A stretch of DNA of 33,866 nt, from assembly GCA_040902535.1 (NCBI GenBank), contig JBBDXD010000017.1:15182-49047 (forward strand), read 5' to 3'. Positions 15,723-23,733 of this stretch are shown here, in pieces. The position numbers were made by a program, and so were the translations under genes. The notes below the pieces were generated by a model that had not been told where the DNA came from, did not search any database, and worked only from the letters and a program-made list of their open reading frames with translations. This stretch comes from Dehalococcoidia bacterium. Lineage in GTDB: Bacteria > Chloroflexota > Dehalococcoidia > DSTF01 > JACRBR01. The stretch's first letter is position 1; the number at the start of each line of letters is the position of its first letter.

Positions 15723-16660
15723 TCAGTCACTTTCTTCGGCGGTGCGGCGAACCCCTCAGCCTCGACGGCGTCTTCGCCCGGCAGATAGTACGACAGTGCG
15801 CTGATTGCGACCAACGTGCACCACAGCAGCGCCGCGAACGTCAGGTGCGCCACGACGACGCCCGCCGCCAGTTCCGTCCAGATGTTCGCCGCCCCGATCA
15901 ACGCCTGCGCGATGAACGCCACCAGCGTAAAGCCCGTTAGTGCGAGCAACAGCGGTTGCCGGCGCCGCTCTTCAAACGCCATGTACGTCACCCCCAGCAG
16001 CAGCACGCCCAGCAACCCCGCCACCAGGCGGTGCAGGTAGTGCAGTCCGACCGCGCTGTCGCCGCCCGGCGCCAACGATCCGTTGCAGAGCGGCCAGCCC
16101 GAGCACGCCAGCGATGCGTCGGTGCCGGAGATGTACGAACCGAGCACCAGCGTCACGTACGCCACTCCCGCCGATGCCAGCGCCAACCGCGTGAACGGCG
16201 ATTGCCTCATCGAAGGAAAAGCGTGCAACCCTCGCGATCTGAGCAACGAAATGATCGCCGCCACGATGAGCACCGCCATGAACGCCATCGCCGTCGCCAG
16301 GTGGGCCGCCGTGATCTCCGCCGGCAGTTCTCGCTTCACCGTGATGCCGCCGAGAATGATCTGCGCCACCAGCAGCACGCCCGCGCTAAACGCCAGCCAG
16401 AAGACGAGCGGGTTGCGCCGCTCCGTCTTGAACGCGAAGTACGTCACCCCCAGGAAGATCACCCCGACGATGCTCGCCGCCGTGCGATGCGAGAACTCGA
16501 TCAGCGTGTGATAGTTCGCCGGCGGGATGATCTTTCCATGGCACGTCGGCCAGTCAGGGCACCCGAGCCCGGAGTCCGTCGCCCGCACCGTCCCCCCGAT
16601 AATCACCAGGATGAACGTAGCGACGATCGTCGTGAGCAGCAGCCGTTGGAACCAGCTCAT
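15710..16660 (-). CDS. ctaA: Heme A synthase (COX15/CtaA)
   Basis: The protein oxidises the C8 methyl of heme O to formyl, yielding heme A for the aa3 oxidase. From the ATG at 16660 (316 residues) it has eight helices in two repeats. Each repeat has a Cys pair on the outer face (GLGCPDWPTCHG and SLACSGWPLCNG) and His ligands (IEFSHRTAAS and LHYLHRLVAG), as in Bacillus-type CtaA. The frame continues to a GTG at 16759, but the extra 33 residues are basic and non-conserved and the ATG directly precedes the first helix. A weak promoter-like pair (TTGCTC, 17 bases, TATTCG with upstream TG) lies near 16750-16780. It is the first gene of the cta cluster. Confidence 0.93.
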   Translation of the reverse strand: MSWFQRLLLTTIVATFILVIIGGTVRATDSGLGCPDWPTCHGKIIPPANYHTLIEFSHRTAASIVGVIFLGVTYFAFKTERRNPLVFWLAFSAGVLLVAQIILGGITVKRELPAEITAAHLATAMAFMAVLIVAAIISLLRSRGLHAFPSMRQSPFTRLALASAGVAYVTLVLGSYISGTDASLACSGWPLCNGSLAPGGDSAVGLHYLHRLVAGLLGVLLLGVTYMAFEERRRQPLLLALTGFTLVAFIAQALIGAANIWTELAAGVVVAHLTFAALLWCTLVAISALSYYLPGEDAVEAEGFAAPPKKVTEWAR

Positions 16661-16872
16661 GGGCGCGGCGCCGCCGTGCGGCGCTTCCTCCTCGGGTCGG
16701 CGCGAGTGGTGCGGAACGAAGCTAAACCAAGCGTTCGTGCTTCCCTTCACGAATAGCACCGCAGCCTAGGTGGAGCAAGCCGCCAAACTTCAACGAAGGA
16801 CGGCAGCGGCACAGGTAGCTGCGTGGCGTTAACGACATGGTCGGTTTGACACATTGAGCGCCGAGGCGGAGG

Positions 16873-17784
16873 TCAGTTTTCTCGGCGGATCTTGCCGTAA
16901 AAGGGGTATCTGCTGCGCGGCGACGACAACAGGAATGGCCTCCATGGTGTCCAGCCGCGCGGGAGCTTCACTTTGTCCGATAGGAACATGACTTCGCGTC
17001 CTTCGTATCGGCCTTGAGCAGTGTACTTGAGGCCGTAGAGTATCGAGCGATTGCGCGGAAGTATGCCGTGTTTGATTGCCGAAATGTCGTAGGTCATGAC
17101 CCACGGTTGCTTCAGTCGGTTCACCTCGCGAGCCAATCGCCGATGATCGTCCAGTCCGTAAAGGTTGAGGTACAGATCCTCACCGCTTTCGATGTACGGC
17201 GGATCGTAGAACGCGAACGTGTTCTTGCCGAGGCTTGGGAGCGTATCCCTTGTGAAGTCGAGCGCATCCGACTGATAGAGCGTGATGCGGCTGCTATAGC
17301 GACCGATCCGCCGAATGCGGGCAACGAGTTCACTCTTGTTGAATCGTGCGTCGATGCCCCACGCGCCGGTCTGGTTCTTTCCGCCGATCACACCACCATC
17401 GATGATGCCGGATCGGTTTGTGCGGTTCAGGAACAGGGTCGCATAGCCGAGGTCAGCGAGGTCGGCGGTCTCGCGCTTCTCGCAGACTCCGCGCTGTATC
17501 TGCCACTCGGACATCGTTAGCTCGGCGTGCTCGATCCTTCGGCAGAGTTCCTCCGTCTCGTTCAGCACCGTATGCCAGAACGCGAACACCGGTCGGCTCA
17601 GATCGTTGATGTGGACGGCGGACGCATATTCGTCGAGTAGGAGCGTTAGGGCTACAGCCGCGCCGCCCGCGAATGGCTCGACGTACTGCACATCCTTGAG
17701 GCCATTTTCATCTAGCAGTTGTTTGATCGCGCTGGCAAGACGCCGCTTGCCGCCGGGATAACGCAGAGGCGTGTAGTACGGCAT
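16873..17784 (-). CDS. DNA adenine methyltransferase, D12 class
   Basis: The 303-residue enzyme should transfer a methyl group from SAM to N6 of adenine in a short DNA site. Motifs fit the Dam/DpnM (D12) family: RYPGGKR (8-14), the SAM-binding EPFAGGAAV (36-44), LNRTNRSGI (119-127), the GGKNQTGAWGIDARFNK segment (134-150) and catalytic DPPY (194-197). The C-terminus ends in a basic tail. It lies 46 bases downstream of a ParB-like gene on the same strand with no restriction endonuclease beside it. Base composition is visibly less GC-rich than the cta genes, consistent with recent transfer. Its target site is not predictable from sequence. It could be a solitary epigenetic methylase or part of a defence/anti-defence pair. 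Confidence 0.92.
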   Translation of the reverse strand: MPYYTPLRYPGGKRRLASAIKQLLDENGLKDVQYVEPFAGGAAVALTLLLDEYASAVHINDLSRPVFAFWHTVLNETEELCRRIEHAELTMSEWQIQRGVCEKRETADLADLGYATLFLNRTNRSGIIDGGVIGGKNQTGAWGIDARFNKSELVARIRRIGRYSSRITLYQSDALDFTRDTLPSLGKNTFAFYDPPYIESGEDLYLNLYGLDDHRRLAREVNRLKQPWVMTYDISAIKHGILPRNRSILYGLKYTAQGRYEGREVMFLSDKVKLPRGWTPWRPFLLSSPRSRYPFYGKIRREN

Positions 17785-17830
17785 GCCTTGTAGTCTAGGC
17801 CAATTTTCCGAATCTGGCCAGCCGCAAAAT

Positions 17831-19144
17831 CTAAGGCGCCCAAACCGCGATCATGTAGGACTGCAAGTTGTTCCAGCCAACCCGCAGATCGACAGGGCCG
17901 GGGAAGATCCACTGATTGTGGACGTAAGCGTTCATCAACGGCGTGGATGCAGCAAGGAACGTGTCCTTCGCCGCGGACTTCCTCACGGCCTCCACTTGCT
18001 TCTTGTTGAGCTTTTGCAGTGACAGCAAATGGTCGGCGACCTGGTTCATCTTCGCACTGAGGCTCACCTTTTGCGGCGGGAGCGGCGGTAGATTCTTAGC
18101 GTCGATGTAGCAGTCCGTGCTCAACTCAACGAACACGCGAAACAACACGCTGACGGCGTTCGACAAGTCTGCGAGCTTCATCCTCCGCAACTCTTTCTCG
18201 ATCTCAAGACAGCGCGCGTCAGACACGCTGAGCGCGCAGTCCTTTGGAATGAGTTCCGTGCGTGTCTTTGGCAGCTTGACCGACGCCGCGCGCGGTGCCT
18301 TGGTTTGTGCGACACCGGTCGTCGCATCGACTCCTCGTCCACTACTGCGAGTCGCCTTCACGAGCGGAAGCTTCTTTGCGTAGGCGACGCGCTGGCCCTT
18401 CGTATAGATGTCCGCGACCTTGGTTTTCTGGGATGCCAGATCCTTCGCGACATGCGTCAGTGCCGCCGCGACTTTTTTCTCGTTCGCAAGCAGCATGAGC
18501 GTGCCATTTTGGACTTCGACGCCCATCCTCTCTCGAAACTCCGGCGTGCCCAGCAATCGCCTCAAGCTCGTGGCCGGTACGCGAGCGCGCTCAGCAGCCG
18601 TGATCGCCCCCCGGCTCTCAAGGAAGTCGAGGGCTTGCAAGTGGATCTCCGGCTTCCCTGTGCGCGTCTTGTAGCGATTCGACTCCTCGGAACCCCATTT
18701 GACTAGGCCCGCGCCGCCTTGCTCCCCGGTGTGCCGAAGCTCGATCCAATGCGCTGCGGCGTCGCGGCTCGTCACGACTTCGCAGGCAATCGACTGGATC
18801 GGATCGTTCTGATATTGCTGGCTCAGCTTGCGCACCGCCGCGAGCACTTGCTTGGTCGCGACATCGGCGATCAGTTCTGGATTCTCCAGCACTCTCACAG
18901 CAGTCAGGCGTCGATTCCCTTCGAGCACGATGTGCCTACCGGGGTTGCCGTCGGCCGGCATCACGATCGGTAGTTCCGACGGATTCAACCCGTACTCCTG
19001 GATATCGCTGGCCAGCTTTATGAGCTTTCGGCCCTGCGCCGCTGCTATGCCTTTGATCGCCTCGTTCTGCCCGGTGCTCGGCTGTCGAATGCGCGGGTTC
19101 TGAGTGTCTATCAACAGGTCAGCGGGTCGGATGTTGTCGCTCAT
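17831..19144 (-). CDS. ParB/Srx-fold protein with unassigned C-terminal domain
   Basis: Residues 1-90 form a ParB N-terminal-like domain: an IDTQNPRIR strand (12-20), a helix LIKLASDIQEYGL (41-53), then HIVLEGNRRLTAVRV (71-85). The GNRRLTA stretch corresponds to the ParB GERRxxA nucleotide-binding box. The middle (about 90-300) is helical and charged. The last third (about 310-437) has a helical bundle ending in NAYVHN and VGWNNLQSYM, unlike chromosomal ParB, which has a leucine-zipper-like dimer domain. There is no ParA partner and no parS-like site. It precedes the adenine methyltransferase in a two-gene unit with its own -10 element and GGAGG ribosome site. Function unknown; a nuclease, CTPase switch or DNA-binding regulator are all possible. 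Confidence 0.8.
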   Translation of the reverse strand: MSDNIRPADLLIDTQNPRIRQPSTGQNEAIKGIAAAQGRKLIKLASDIQEYGLNPSELPIVMPADGNPGRHIVLEGNRRLTAVRVLENPELIADVATKQVLAAVRKLSQQYQNDPIQSIACEVVTSRDAAAHWIELRHTGEQGGAGLVKWGSEESNRYKTRTGKPEIHLQALDFLESRGAITAAERARVPATSLRRLLGTPEFRERMGVEVQNGTLMLLANEKKVAAALTHVAKDLASQKTKVADIYTKGQRVAYAKKLPLVKATRSSGRGVDATTGVAQTKAPRAASVKLPKTRTELIPKDCALSVSDARCLEIEKELRRMKLADLSNAVSVLFRVFVELSTDCYIDAKNLPPLPPQKVSLSAKMNQVADHLLSLQKLNKKQVEAVRKSAAKDTFLAASTPLMNAYVHNQWIFPGPVDLRVGWNNLQSYMIAVWAP

Positions 19145-19249
19145 ACGGGTGGTTCCTCCGGCGGGGAGTATAGATCAGATGAAATGAAACGACGGGAGCA
19201 TCTTCATGAACGTCCCGCCGGTCTCTAGCCATAGTAGCGCTCGGAGTAT
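19145..19249 (-). promoter_or_regulatory. Promoter and ribosome site of the ParB-like/methyltransferase unit
   Basis: Read on minus, TATACT (19167-19172) is a good -10 box 22 bases before the ATG at 19144, with GGAGG (19156-19160 region) as ribosome binding site. The sequence just upstream is AT-rich (GTTTCATTTCATCTGATC) but has no clear -35. The strong -10 so close to the gene indicates independent expression of the island. Confidence 0.5.
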
Positions 19250-20533
19250 TCAATCGCAGCGACGCGTTGGACACGTTCGCCTGCCGCCACCCACCCCCTG
19301 CCTAAACCGCCGCAACGGCGAAAACACCAACCACAACCCCGCGACGTTGATCCCCACGCACGAGATCAACAACCCCTCTCGCAACCCGGCCGCCTCCGCC
19401 GTCACGCCCGCGACCAGCGCACCCAGCGGCCGCAGCCCCAGGCTGGCGAACAGGAACACAGCGTTCACGCGCCCCAGCTGCTCCTCAGGCGTCACCGTCT
19501 GCCGCAGGCTCACCGCTTCGATGTTGTGGATCGACCACAGCACGTCGCCGATGCCCTGCTCGCACGCCAGCATCGACAGCGCGAGCCAGGCCGGCCCGCC
19601 GGCGACCGGCGTCAGGAACGACAGGCCGGCCGCCATCACGTACGTCGTCGTGATGCTGCGCCCGAGCCCCATCCCGCGCGCCAACGGTGACGCGAGCGCC
19701 GCCCCGAAGATCGACCCCGCGCCGCCCGCCGCCAGCAACAGTCCCAGCGTCAGCGCCGAAAATCCAAGCCCGTCGATCACCCACAGCCCGTACAGCGTGA
19801 CGATGAAGCCGCTGAAGAAGCTGTACGTCGCCACCATCGCCAGGATCGCGCGCAGCACCGGCTGTTCGACGGCCGTCCGGAATCCCTCGAGCGCCTCCAC
19901 GACCGCCGACCGCCGCTTCACCGCCGGTCGCGTTGCCGGGATCCGCACCCGCGCGAGAAACACGCCCGACACCAGGAACGTCAGCGCGTCGACGAGCATC
20001 GCGACCGGCGCCGTCGCCGCCTGCACGATCCCGCCGCCAATCGCCGGGCCGGCGCTCGCCGCGACCGAATCGCTCATGCCCAGCGCGCTGTTCGCGTCGA
20101 CCAGGCGCTCCTTCGGCACGACGTCCGGCACGGTCGAAGAAAACGCCACGCTGAACGCCACGCCCAGACAACCCGTCACGAACGCTACGGCGTAGAGCTG
20201 CTCCACGCGCAGTTCGCCCGACACGGCGACGACCGGCACCGAGATCAGCGCCGCGAAGCGCCCCGCATCTGCGAAGATCATCACCGGTATGCGCGGCAAC
20301 CGGTCGACCCACACGCCGGCGAGGATCGCGACCAGCAGCACCGGCACGCTCGATGACGCCGCCAGCACCCCCATCTGGCGCGGCGAAGCGTCGAGGTAGA
20401 CCAGCGCCGTCAGCGAGAGCGCGCCGAACGTCGTGCCGAAGTGCGACACCGTGCTGGCCGCCCAGAGATTGCGGAAGGGACCACGTTTCCAGAGAACGTC
20501 GGGAAATACGCGCGCGTCGCGCAGAAACCTCAT
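19250..20533 (-). CDS. MFS efflux transporter (EntS/macrolide exporter-like)
   Basis: The 427-residue protein has about 12 hydrophobic helices and the MFS signature loop between helices 2 and 3 (LAGVWVDRLPRIPVMIFAD). It fits the MFS_3 group, which contains the enterobactin exporter EntS and Mef-type drug exporters. Helix 5 has VPKERLVDANSALG, typical of this group. It probably exports a small hydrophobic molecule by proton antiport; the substrate is unknown. The frame is open ten codons further (20563), but ATG at 20533 has GAGGTG five bases upstream and avoids starting inside a hairpin. A short leader ORF and hairpin directly upstream suggest inducible translation. Confidence 0.9.
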   Translation of the reverse strand: MRFLRDARVFPDVLWKRGPFRNLWAASTVSHFGTTFGALSLTALVYLDASPRQMGVLAASSSVPVLLVAILAGVWVDRLPRIPVMIFADAGRFAALISVPVVAVSGELRVEQLYAVAFVTGCLGVAFSVAFSSTVPDVVPKERLVDANSALGMSDSVAASAGPAIGGGIVQAATAPVAMLVDALTFLVSGVFLARVRIPATRPAVKRRSAVVEALEGFRTAVEQPVLRAILAMVATYSFFSGFIVTLYGLWVIDGLGFSALTLGLLLAAGGAGSIFGAALASPLARGMGLGRSITTTYVMAAGLSFLTPVAGGPAWLALSMLACEQGIGDVLWSIHNIEAVSLRQTVTPEEQLGRVNAVFLFASLGLRPLGALVAGVTAEAAGLREGLLISCVGINVAGLWLVFSPLRRFRQGVGGGRRTCPTRRCD

Positions 20534-20536
20534 CGG

Positions 20537-20588
20537 GCACCTCGATGCAAATGCAAAAGCCACGGTCGCTTGCCCGTGGCTCAGGTGC
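20537..20588 (-). promoter_or_regulatory. Hairpin that can sequester the MFS ribosome binding site
   Basis: On minus, AGCCACGG and CCGTGGCT (20558-20581) form a perfect 8-base-pair stem with an 8-base loop, followed by a short T-rich stretch. Flanking it, GCACCT (20583-20588) is complementary to AGGTGC (20537-20542), which contains most of the MFS gene's GAGGTG ribosome site. The two helices can stack into one extended structure that hides the ribosome site four bases before the start codon. It could also act as a weak terminator. Confidence 0.5.
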
Positions 20589-20609
20589 TCCGACGCAGCG
20601 GACTACGTC

Positions 20610-20678
20610 TCAGTCTCTCCGTGCGGACGGCCCGGCAGGCAAGCGCGTTCGAGTGCTCGATGAGACCAAGCAACGCAT
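20610..20678 (-). CDS. Short upstream ORF (22 residues), possible leader peptide of the MFS gene
   Basis: The ORF begins ATG at 20678, seven bases after a near-perfect ribosome site AAAGGAGGT (20686-20694), the strongest such site in the window, and stops with TGA at 20610-20612. The peptide starts MRCLVSSS, is Arg-rich and ends SARRD. It is too short for a globular protein. It lies 77 bases before the MFS start codon, just upstream of the hairpin that can mask that gene's ribosome site. This arrangement matches translational attenuators of drug-resistance genes such as erm and cat. Function as a leader peptide is inference. Confidence 0.5.
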   Translation of the reverse strand: MRCLVSSSTRTRLPAGPSARRD

Positions 20679-20871
20679 CGCGCTTACCTCCTTTCCGTCC
20701 TTGGCTCGCGCGACCGCCGCGCGACGTCCGTGCTCCATCCAACGACAGCCGCCCGCCGAAGTCAAGACGAATCAGCTCGCGACGAGAACCGCAAACCCGG
20801 CGCATCGCACAGGTGCCCGCGAGTGACATCAACACCGTCGATGCAGACCGCGACCGGCGTACCATCTCCCC
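20679..20871. other. Leader and upstream region of the MFS unit
   Basis: No gene is supported beyond the leader ORF. On minus, TTGACT (20760-20765) is followed after 17 bases by TTGGAT (20737-20742), a weak promoter candidate about 43 bases before the leader ORF ribosome site. On plus, a TACCAT box near 20856-20861 precedes an ATG at 20872 whose frame runs straight through the decamer array. Confidence 0.35.
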
Positions 20872-20885
20872 ATGACCAACGCCGT

Positions 20886-21011
20886 GCGCCGCCATCCATC
20901 TGCGTCCATCTGTGACAAACCCCGTCCACGCGCCGTCATCAATCTGTGCCCATCTGTGGCAACCCACCCCTCATCCATCTGTGCCAATCTGCGCCCATCT
21001 GTGGAAAACCC
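20886..21011. repeat. AGATGG decamer arrays, three sub-arrays
   Basis: Read on minus, there are three clusters of two to three ten-base units. Examples are CACAGATGGG-CGCAGATTGG-CACAGATGGA, then CACAGATGGG-CACAGATTGA, then CACAGATGGA-CGCAGATGGA. Each cluster is preceded by a GGTTTTC, GGTTGC or GTTTGT head and followed by TGAGGGG, TGACGG or TGGCGG. It is the largest array of this family in the window. No coding potential; the apparent ORF through it is a translation of the repeat. Confidence 0.8.
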
Positions 21012-21098
21012 CCACGCAACGCACTCAATCAAACCGGACAATCAAGTTCAGCTTCCGATCGTCCCGATGCGCAGACAAAAAATGCAAACAATCAAGAT

Positions 21099-21126
21099 TT
21101 GATCGTCCGCCCACCGCGGCTATCAT
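21099..21126 (+). promoter_or_regulatory. Promoter candidate for the Zn alcohol dehydrogenase
   Basis: TTGATC (21099-21104) and TATCAT (21121-21126) are separated by 16 bases, in an AT-richer patch 48 bases before the ADH start codon. The transcript would begin near 21133 with a leader of about 40 bases. Confidence 0.5.
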
Positions 21127-21173
21127 CAAACTCCGCCGATCGGCGCATCAAGTAACAAGAAGGAGCAGCCACC

Positions 21174-22289
21174 ATGGCCGCCACAGGCAAAGCCGCAGTC
21201 TTCCTCGGCCCCGGCAAGGGCTACGAGATCCAGGAGTTCGACATCCCGACGCCCGAGCCCGGCGGCATCGTCATCAAGGTCGCCATGGGCGGCATCTGCG
21301 GCTCCGACCTGCACATCTGGCGCGGCGACTCACCCATCTTCGCCATGATGGCCGGCAACGTCGCCGGCCACGAGATGACCGGCCGCGTCCACACCCTCGG
21401 CGCCGACGTCAAGACCGACTCGCTCGGCCGCCCGCTCAAGGAAGGCGATCGCGTCGCCTACGCGTACTTCTACCCGTGCAACCGCTGCTACCAGTGCAAC
21501 CGCGCCGAGTTCGCCGCCTGCCCGAACAAGCTGCTCACCATGGGCCCCAGCCCCGTCAGCAAGTTCAGCGGCGCCTACGGCGAGTACTACTACCTCAAGC
21601 CCGGCGGCTGGATCTTCAAGGTCCCGGACGAAGTCACCGACGAGATGGCCACGCCCGTGAACTGTGCGCTCTCACAGGTGACGTACGGCCTCTCGAAGGC
21701 CGGCTTGCGCTACGGCGATACGCTCGTCGTGCAGGGCGCCGGCGGCCTCGGCCTCAACGCCATCGCCGTCGCGAAGGAAATGGGCGCCGACGCGGTCATC
21801 GCCATCGATGGCATCCCGAACCGCCTCGAACTCGCCATGCGTTTCGGCGCCGATGCCGTCATCGACATCAACGACCACCCGACGCCAATGGACCGCATCA
21901 CGAAGGTCAAGCAACTCACGCAAAACCGCGGCGCCGATATCGTCGCGGAGTTCGTCGGCATACCGGCGGTCGTGCCCGAGGGCATCCAGATGCTCCGCGA
22001 AGGCGGCACCTACCTCGAGATCGGCAACATCTCCGTCGGCCGCACGGCCGAGATCGATCCGTCGCAACTCGTCTGGGGCACCAAGCGCATCCAGGGCGTG
22101 ATCATGTACGACCCGTGGGTCATCCCCGAGGCGCTCGACTTCCTCGTCCGCACGCGCGAGAAGTACCCGCACGGCGACGTCGTCTCGCACAAGTTCAAGC
22201 TCGAAGACATCAACACCGCCTTCGAAAACAGCGAATGGGCGAAGGAAGGCCAAACGACGAAGGTCAATCGCGCCGTTATCGCCATGTAA
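21174..22289 (+). CDS. Zinc-dependent medium-chain alcohol/sorbitol dehydrogenase-like enzyme
   Basis: The 371-residue product is a medium-chain dehydrogenase. Catalytic zinc ligands are visible in GICGSDLH (about 40-47) and GHE (about 65-67). Structural zinc is bound by four Cys in CNRCYQCNRAEFAAC (about 103-117). The Rossmann motif is GAGGLGLNAIAVAK (about 187-200). It should oxidise an alcohol or polyol with NAD(P)+; substrate unknown. ATG is preceded by AAGAAGGAG at good spacing, with a promoter candidate at 21099. It stands alone, followed by a GCGCGGGCT hairpin repeat that may serve as a transcription boundary. A second, distinct Zn-ADH lies at 25652. Confidence 0.93.
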   Translation: MAATGKAAVFLGPGKGYEIQEFDIPTPEPGGIVIKVAMGGICGSDLHIWRGDSPIFAMMAGNVAGHEMTGRVHTLGADVKTDSLGRPLKEGDRVAYAYFYPCNRCYQCNRAEFAACPNKLLTMGPSPVSKFSGAYGEYYYLKPGGWIFKVPDEVTDEMATPVNCALSQVTYGLSKAGLRYGDTLVVQGAGGLGLNAIAVAKEMGADAVIAIDGIPNRLELAMRFGADAVIDINDHPTPMDRITKVKQLTQNRGADIVAEFVGIPAVVPEGIQMLREGGTYLEIGNISVGRTAEIDPSQLVWGTKRIQGVIMYDPWVIPEALDFLVRTREKYPHGDVVSHKFKLEDINTAFENSEWAKEGQTTKVNRAVIAM

Positions 22290-22410
22290 GCCGCCAAAGA
22301 CGAGCGCGGGCTTTCAGCCCGCGCGCTATCTTTCAGAAACTCTGTGCCTCTGTGCCTCCGTGGTGAACCCGGCCCGCGCGCTACACGACTCTGCGAACCC
22401 GGCCGCCGCG
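22290..22410. repeat. GCGGGCT hairpin and CACAGAGG octamer array
   Basis: At 22304-22324 GCGCGGGCT-TTC-AGCCCGCGC forms a perfect 9-base-pair stem with a 3-base loop, shortly after the ADH stop. At 22341-22370, read on minus, CACGGAGG-CACAGAGG-CACAGAGT repeats with period 8 behind a GGTTCAC head, a variant of the AGATGG arrays. A further direct repeat, GAACCCGGCC followed by a CGCGCTAC-type string, occurs twice 29 bases apart (about 22365 and 22395). Confidence 0.7.
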
Positions 22411-23034
22411 CTACTCGCCCGATGACGACTCGCCGCCCGCGTCACCGCCTCCGGGAGCGATCACGAACTGCTCGACCTTGTCCTCGGCGTACAGCCCAGC
22501 GAAGTTGTTGCAGTCGTACTCCACCTGGATCACCCGCCCATCCTTGATCCAAAGCGCGACGCCCGCCTCGGAGTCGTCGGTGTTCGTGTCGAACACCGCC
22601 ACGTAGTCCGCCTCCAGCACGAGCGCGCGGCTGGTGGGCCTGTACACCGCGACGATGCGTGGCTCCTCGCCCAGCGCCTCGGCGTAGATATCACTCATTA
22701 CCTCGGGCCGCACCCACACCAGTTCGCATTGGAGCACCGGGTACGACTCGACTTCCTGCCCGACGTCCTCGTTCTCGCGGCAGACCGGCGGCGAAGGCGC
22801 GTCCTCCGCCTCCTCGACGCAGCCGAGGTGCTGATAGCCCGTCAAGCCCGCAAGCTCTATCGCCTCCAGCCGTAGCGCCGTGTTCAGCGTGTTGTCGAGT
22901 TCCGGGATACCCGTCGCTACCGTATCGGGGTCATCCGCCGATGGCGTGCGGACGGTGGTCTCCGTCCCGTCGCCGTTACATGCCGCCGCCATCACTGCGA
23001 GCATCGCACCCGCGAGCATCATCGTTAGTCGCAT
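22411..23034 (-). CDS. Small secreted lipoprotein of unknown function
   Basis: The 207-residue product begins with a lipoprotein signal (MRLTMMLAGAMLAVMAAAC, lipidated Cys at 19) and then a Thr/Asp-rich linker. The mature part contains four further Cys (in HLGC, PPVC, LQC and YDC) that could form two disulfides, and a mixed alpha/beta pattern ending in a Gly/Ser/Glu tail. I do not recognise the family. The open frame extends to 23448, but ATG at 23034 precedes a clean signal peptide and has GGGAAGAAG upstream; the longer N-terminus is the antisense of the ferredoxin region. No operon partner is evident. Confidence 0.75.
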   Translation of the reverse strand: MRLTMMLAGAMLAVMAAACNGDGTETTVRTPSADDPDTVATGIPELDNTLNTALRLEAIELAGLTGYQHLGCVEEAEDAPSPPVCRENEDVGQEVESYPVLQCELVWVRPEVMSDIYAEALGEEPRIVAVYRPTSRALVLEADYVAVFDTNTDDSEAGVALWIKDGRVIQVEYDCNNFAGLYAEDKVEQFVIAPGGGDAGGESSSGE

Positions 23035-23138
23035 CGCTTCTTCCCGAGCATCTGCTAGCTGCCGTCCCGGCGCCCGCAGGATTATAGACGAAGCCCCTCG
23101 TCCGAGGGGCTCCAGTTCGGTGCGCTTTAAGCTTCGCC

Positions 23139-23654
23139 CTACTCCGGCAGCGCCGCCGCGGCCGCGCCGACGAGGCGCTTCTCTTCCGCCTCTTCTTCCT
23201 CGCCCGGATACGCCCGCTTCTTCAGCAACTCGCGCGGCGGGTCGATGTAGATGGCGCCCCAGCCGCACGCATCTTCGCACAGGCGGCAACCCGTGCACTT
23301 CTTCTCGTTCAGCACGGCCACCCCGAAGAAGTCGCCCACCAGGCGGTCCGTATCGCCCAGGCTCAGCGCGTCGAACGGGCAGATCTGGATGCACAGCTCG
23401 CAGCCGCTGCCGATACAGTTGTCCTCGACGACGATCGCCTTCGGCCATTCCTTGCGCGGGAACGTCCGGCAGACATCGCCCACCGTGTCAAGGATCGCCT
23501 CCGGCGGGCACACCACGCCGCACGCGCCGCAGTCGATGCACAGCGTCGGGTCGATGACGTGTACGACGTTGCGCGTGCCCGTGATCGCGTCCGTCGGACA
23601 GCGCTTCGTACACGCCGTACAGCCGATGCACGTATCGATGATCGTGTAGGACAC
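23139..23654 (-). CDS. Polyferredoxin with four [4Fe-4S] motifs
   Basis: The 171-residue protein carries four cysteine motifs: CIGCTACTKRCP, CIDCGACGVVCP, CIGSGCELCIQICP (CX4CX2CX3C) and CTGCRLCEDACG. Numbering from the GTG start, the ligands begin at C9, C39, C80 and C120. The first two resemble a classical 2[4Fe-4S] ferredoxin and the second two a related duplicate, so it likely carries electrons to a membrane or soluble oxidoreductase. The C-terminus is an acidic tail with no redox motif. GTG at 23654 is preceded by AAAGGAG at suitable spacing; the longer frame to 23687 is not needed. No redox partner gene is adjacent. Confidence 0.9.
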   Translation of the reverse strand: MSYTIIDTCIGCTACTKRCPTDAITGTRNVVHVIDPTLCIDCGACGVVCPPEAILDTVGDVCRTFPRKEWPKAIVVEDNCIGSGCELCIQICPFDALSLGDTDRLVGDFFGVAVLNEKKCTGCRLCEDACGWGAIYIDPPRELLKKRAYPGEEEEAEEKRLVGAAAAALPE

Positions 23655-23733
23655 TCGCTGCTCCTTTGGCGCCCCGGGCGCCGTCAACCGTCCTCAACGC
23701 GACCCGTCGCCTCGCGCGGCGCCGAACATCACT

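Noticed and set aside
20886-21011. DnaA-box-like strings (TTTTCCACA, TTATCCGCA, TTGTCCGCA) in the AGATGG array heads
   Set aside because: They differ from the TTATNCACA consensus, occur singly at dispersed sites, and no dnaA, dnaN or AT-rich unwinding region is nearby.
20872-21102. 76-codon plus-strand ORF starting after a TACCAT box
   Set aside because: Its translation is the decamer array itself and it has no independent conservation-like signal or ribosome site.
23035-23448. N-terminal extension of the small lipoprotein gene
   Set aside because: The extension is antisense to the polyferredoxin gene, and the internal ATG at 23034 gives a clean lipoprotein signal with a ribosome site.
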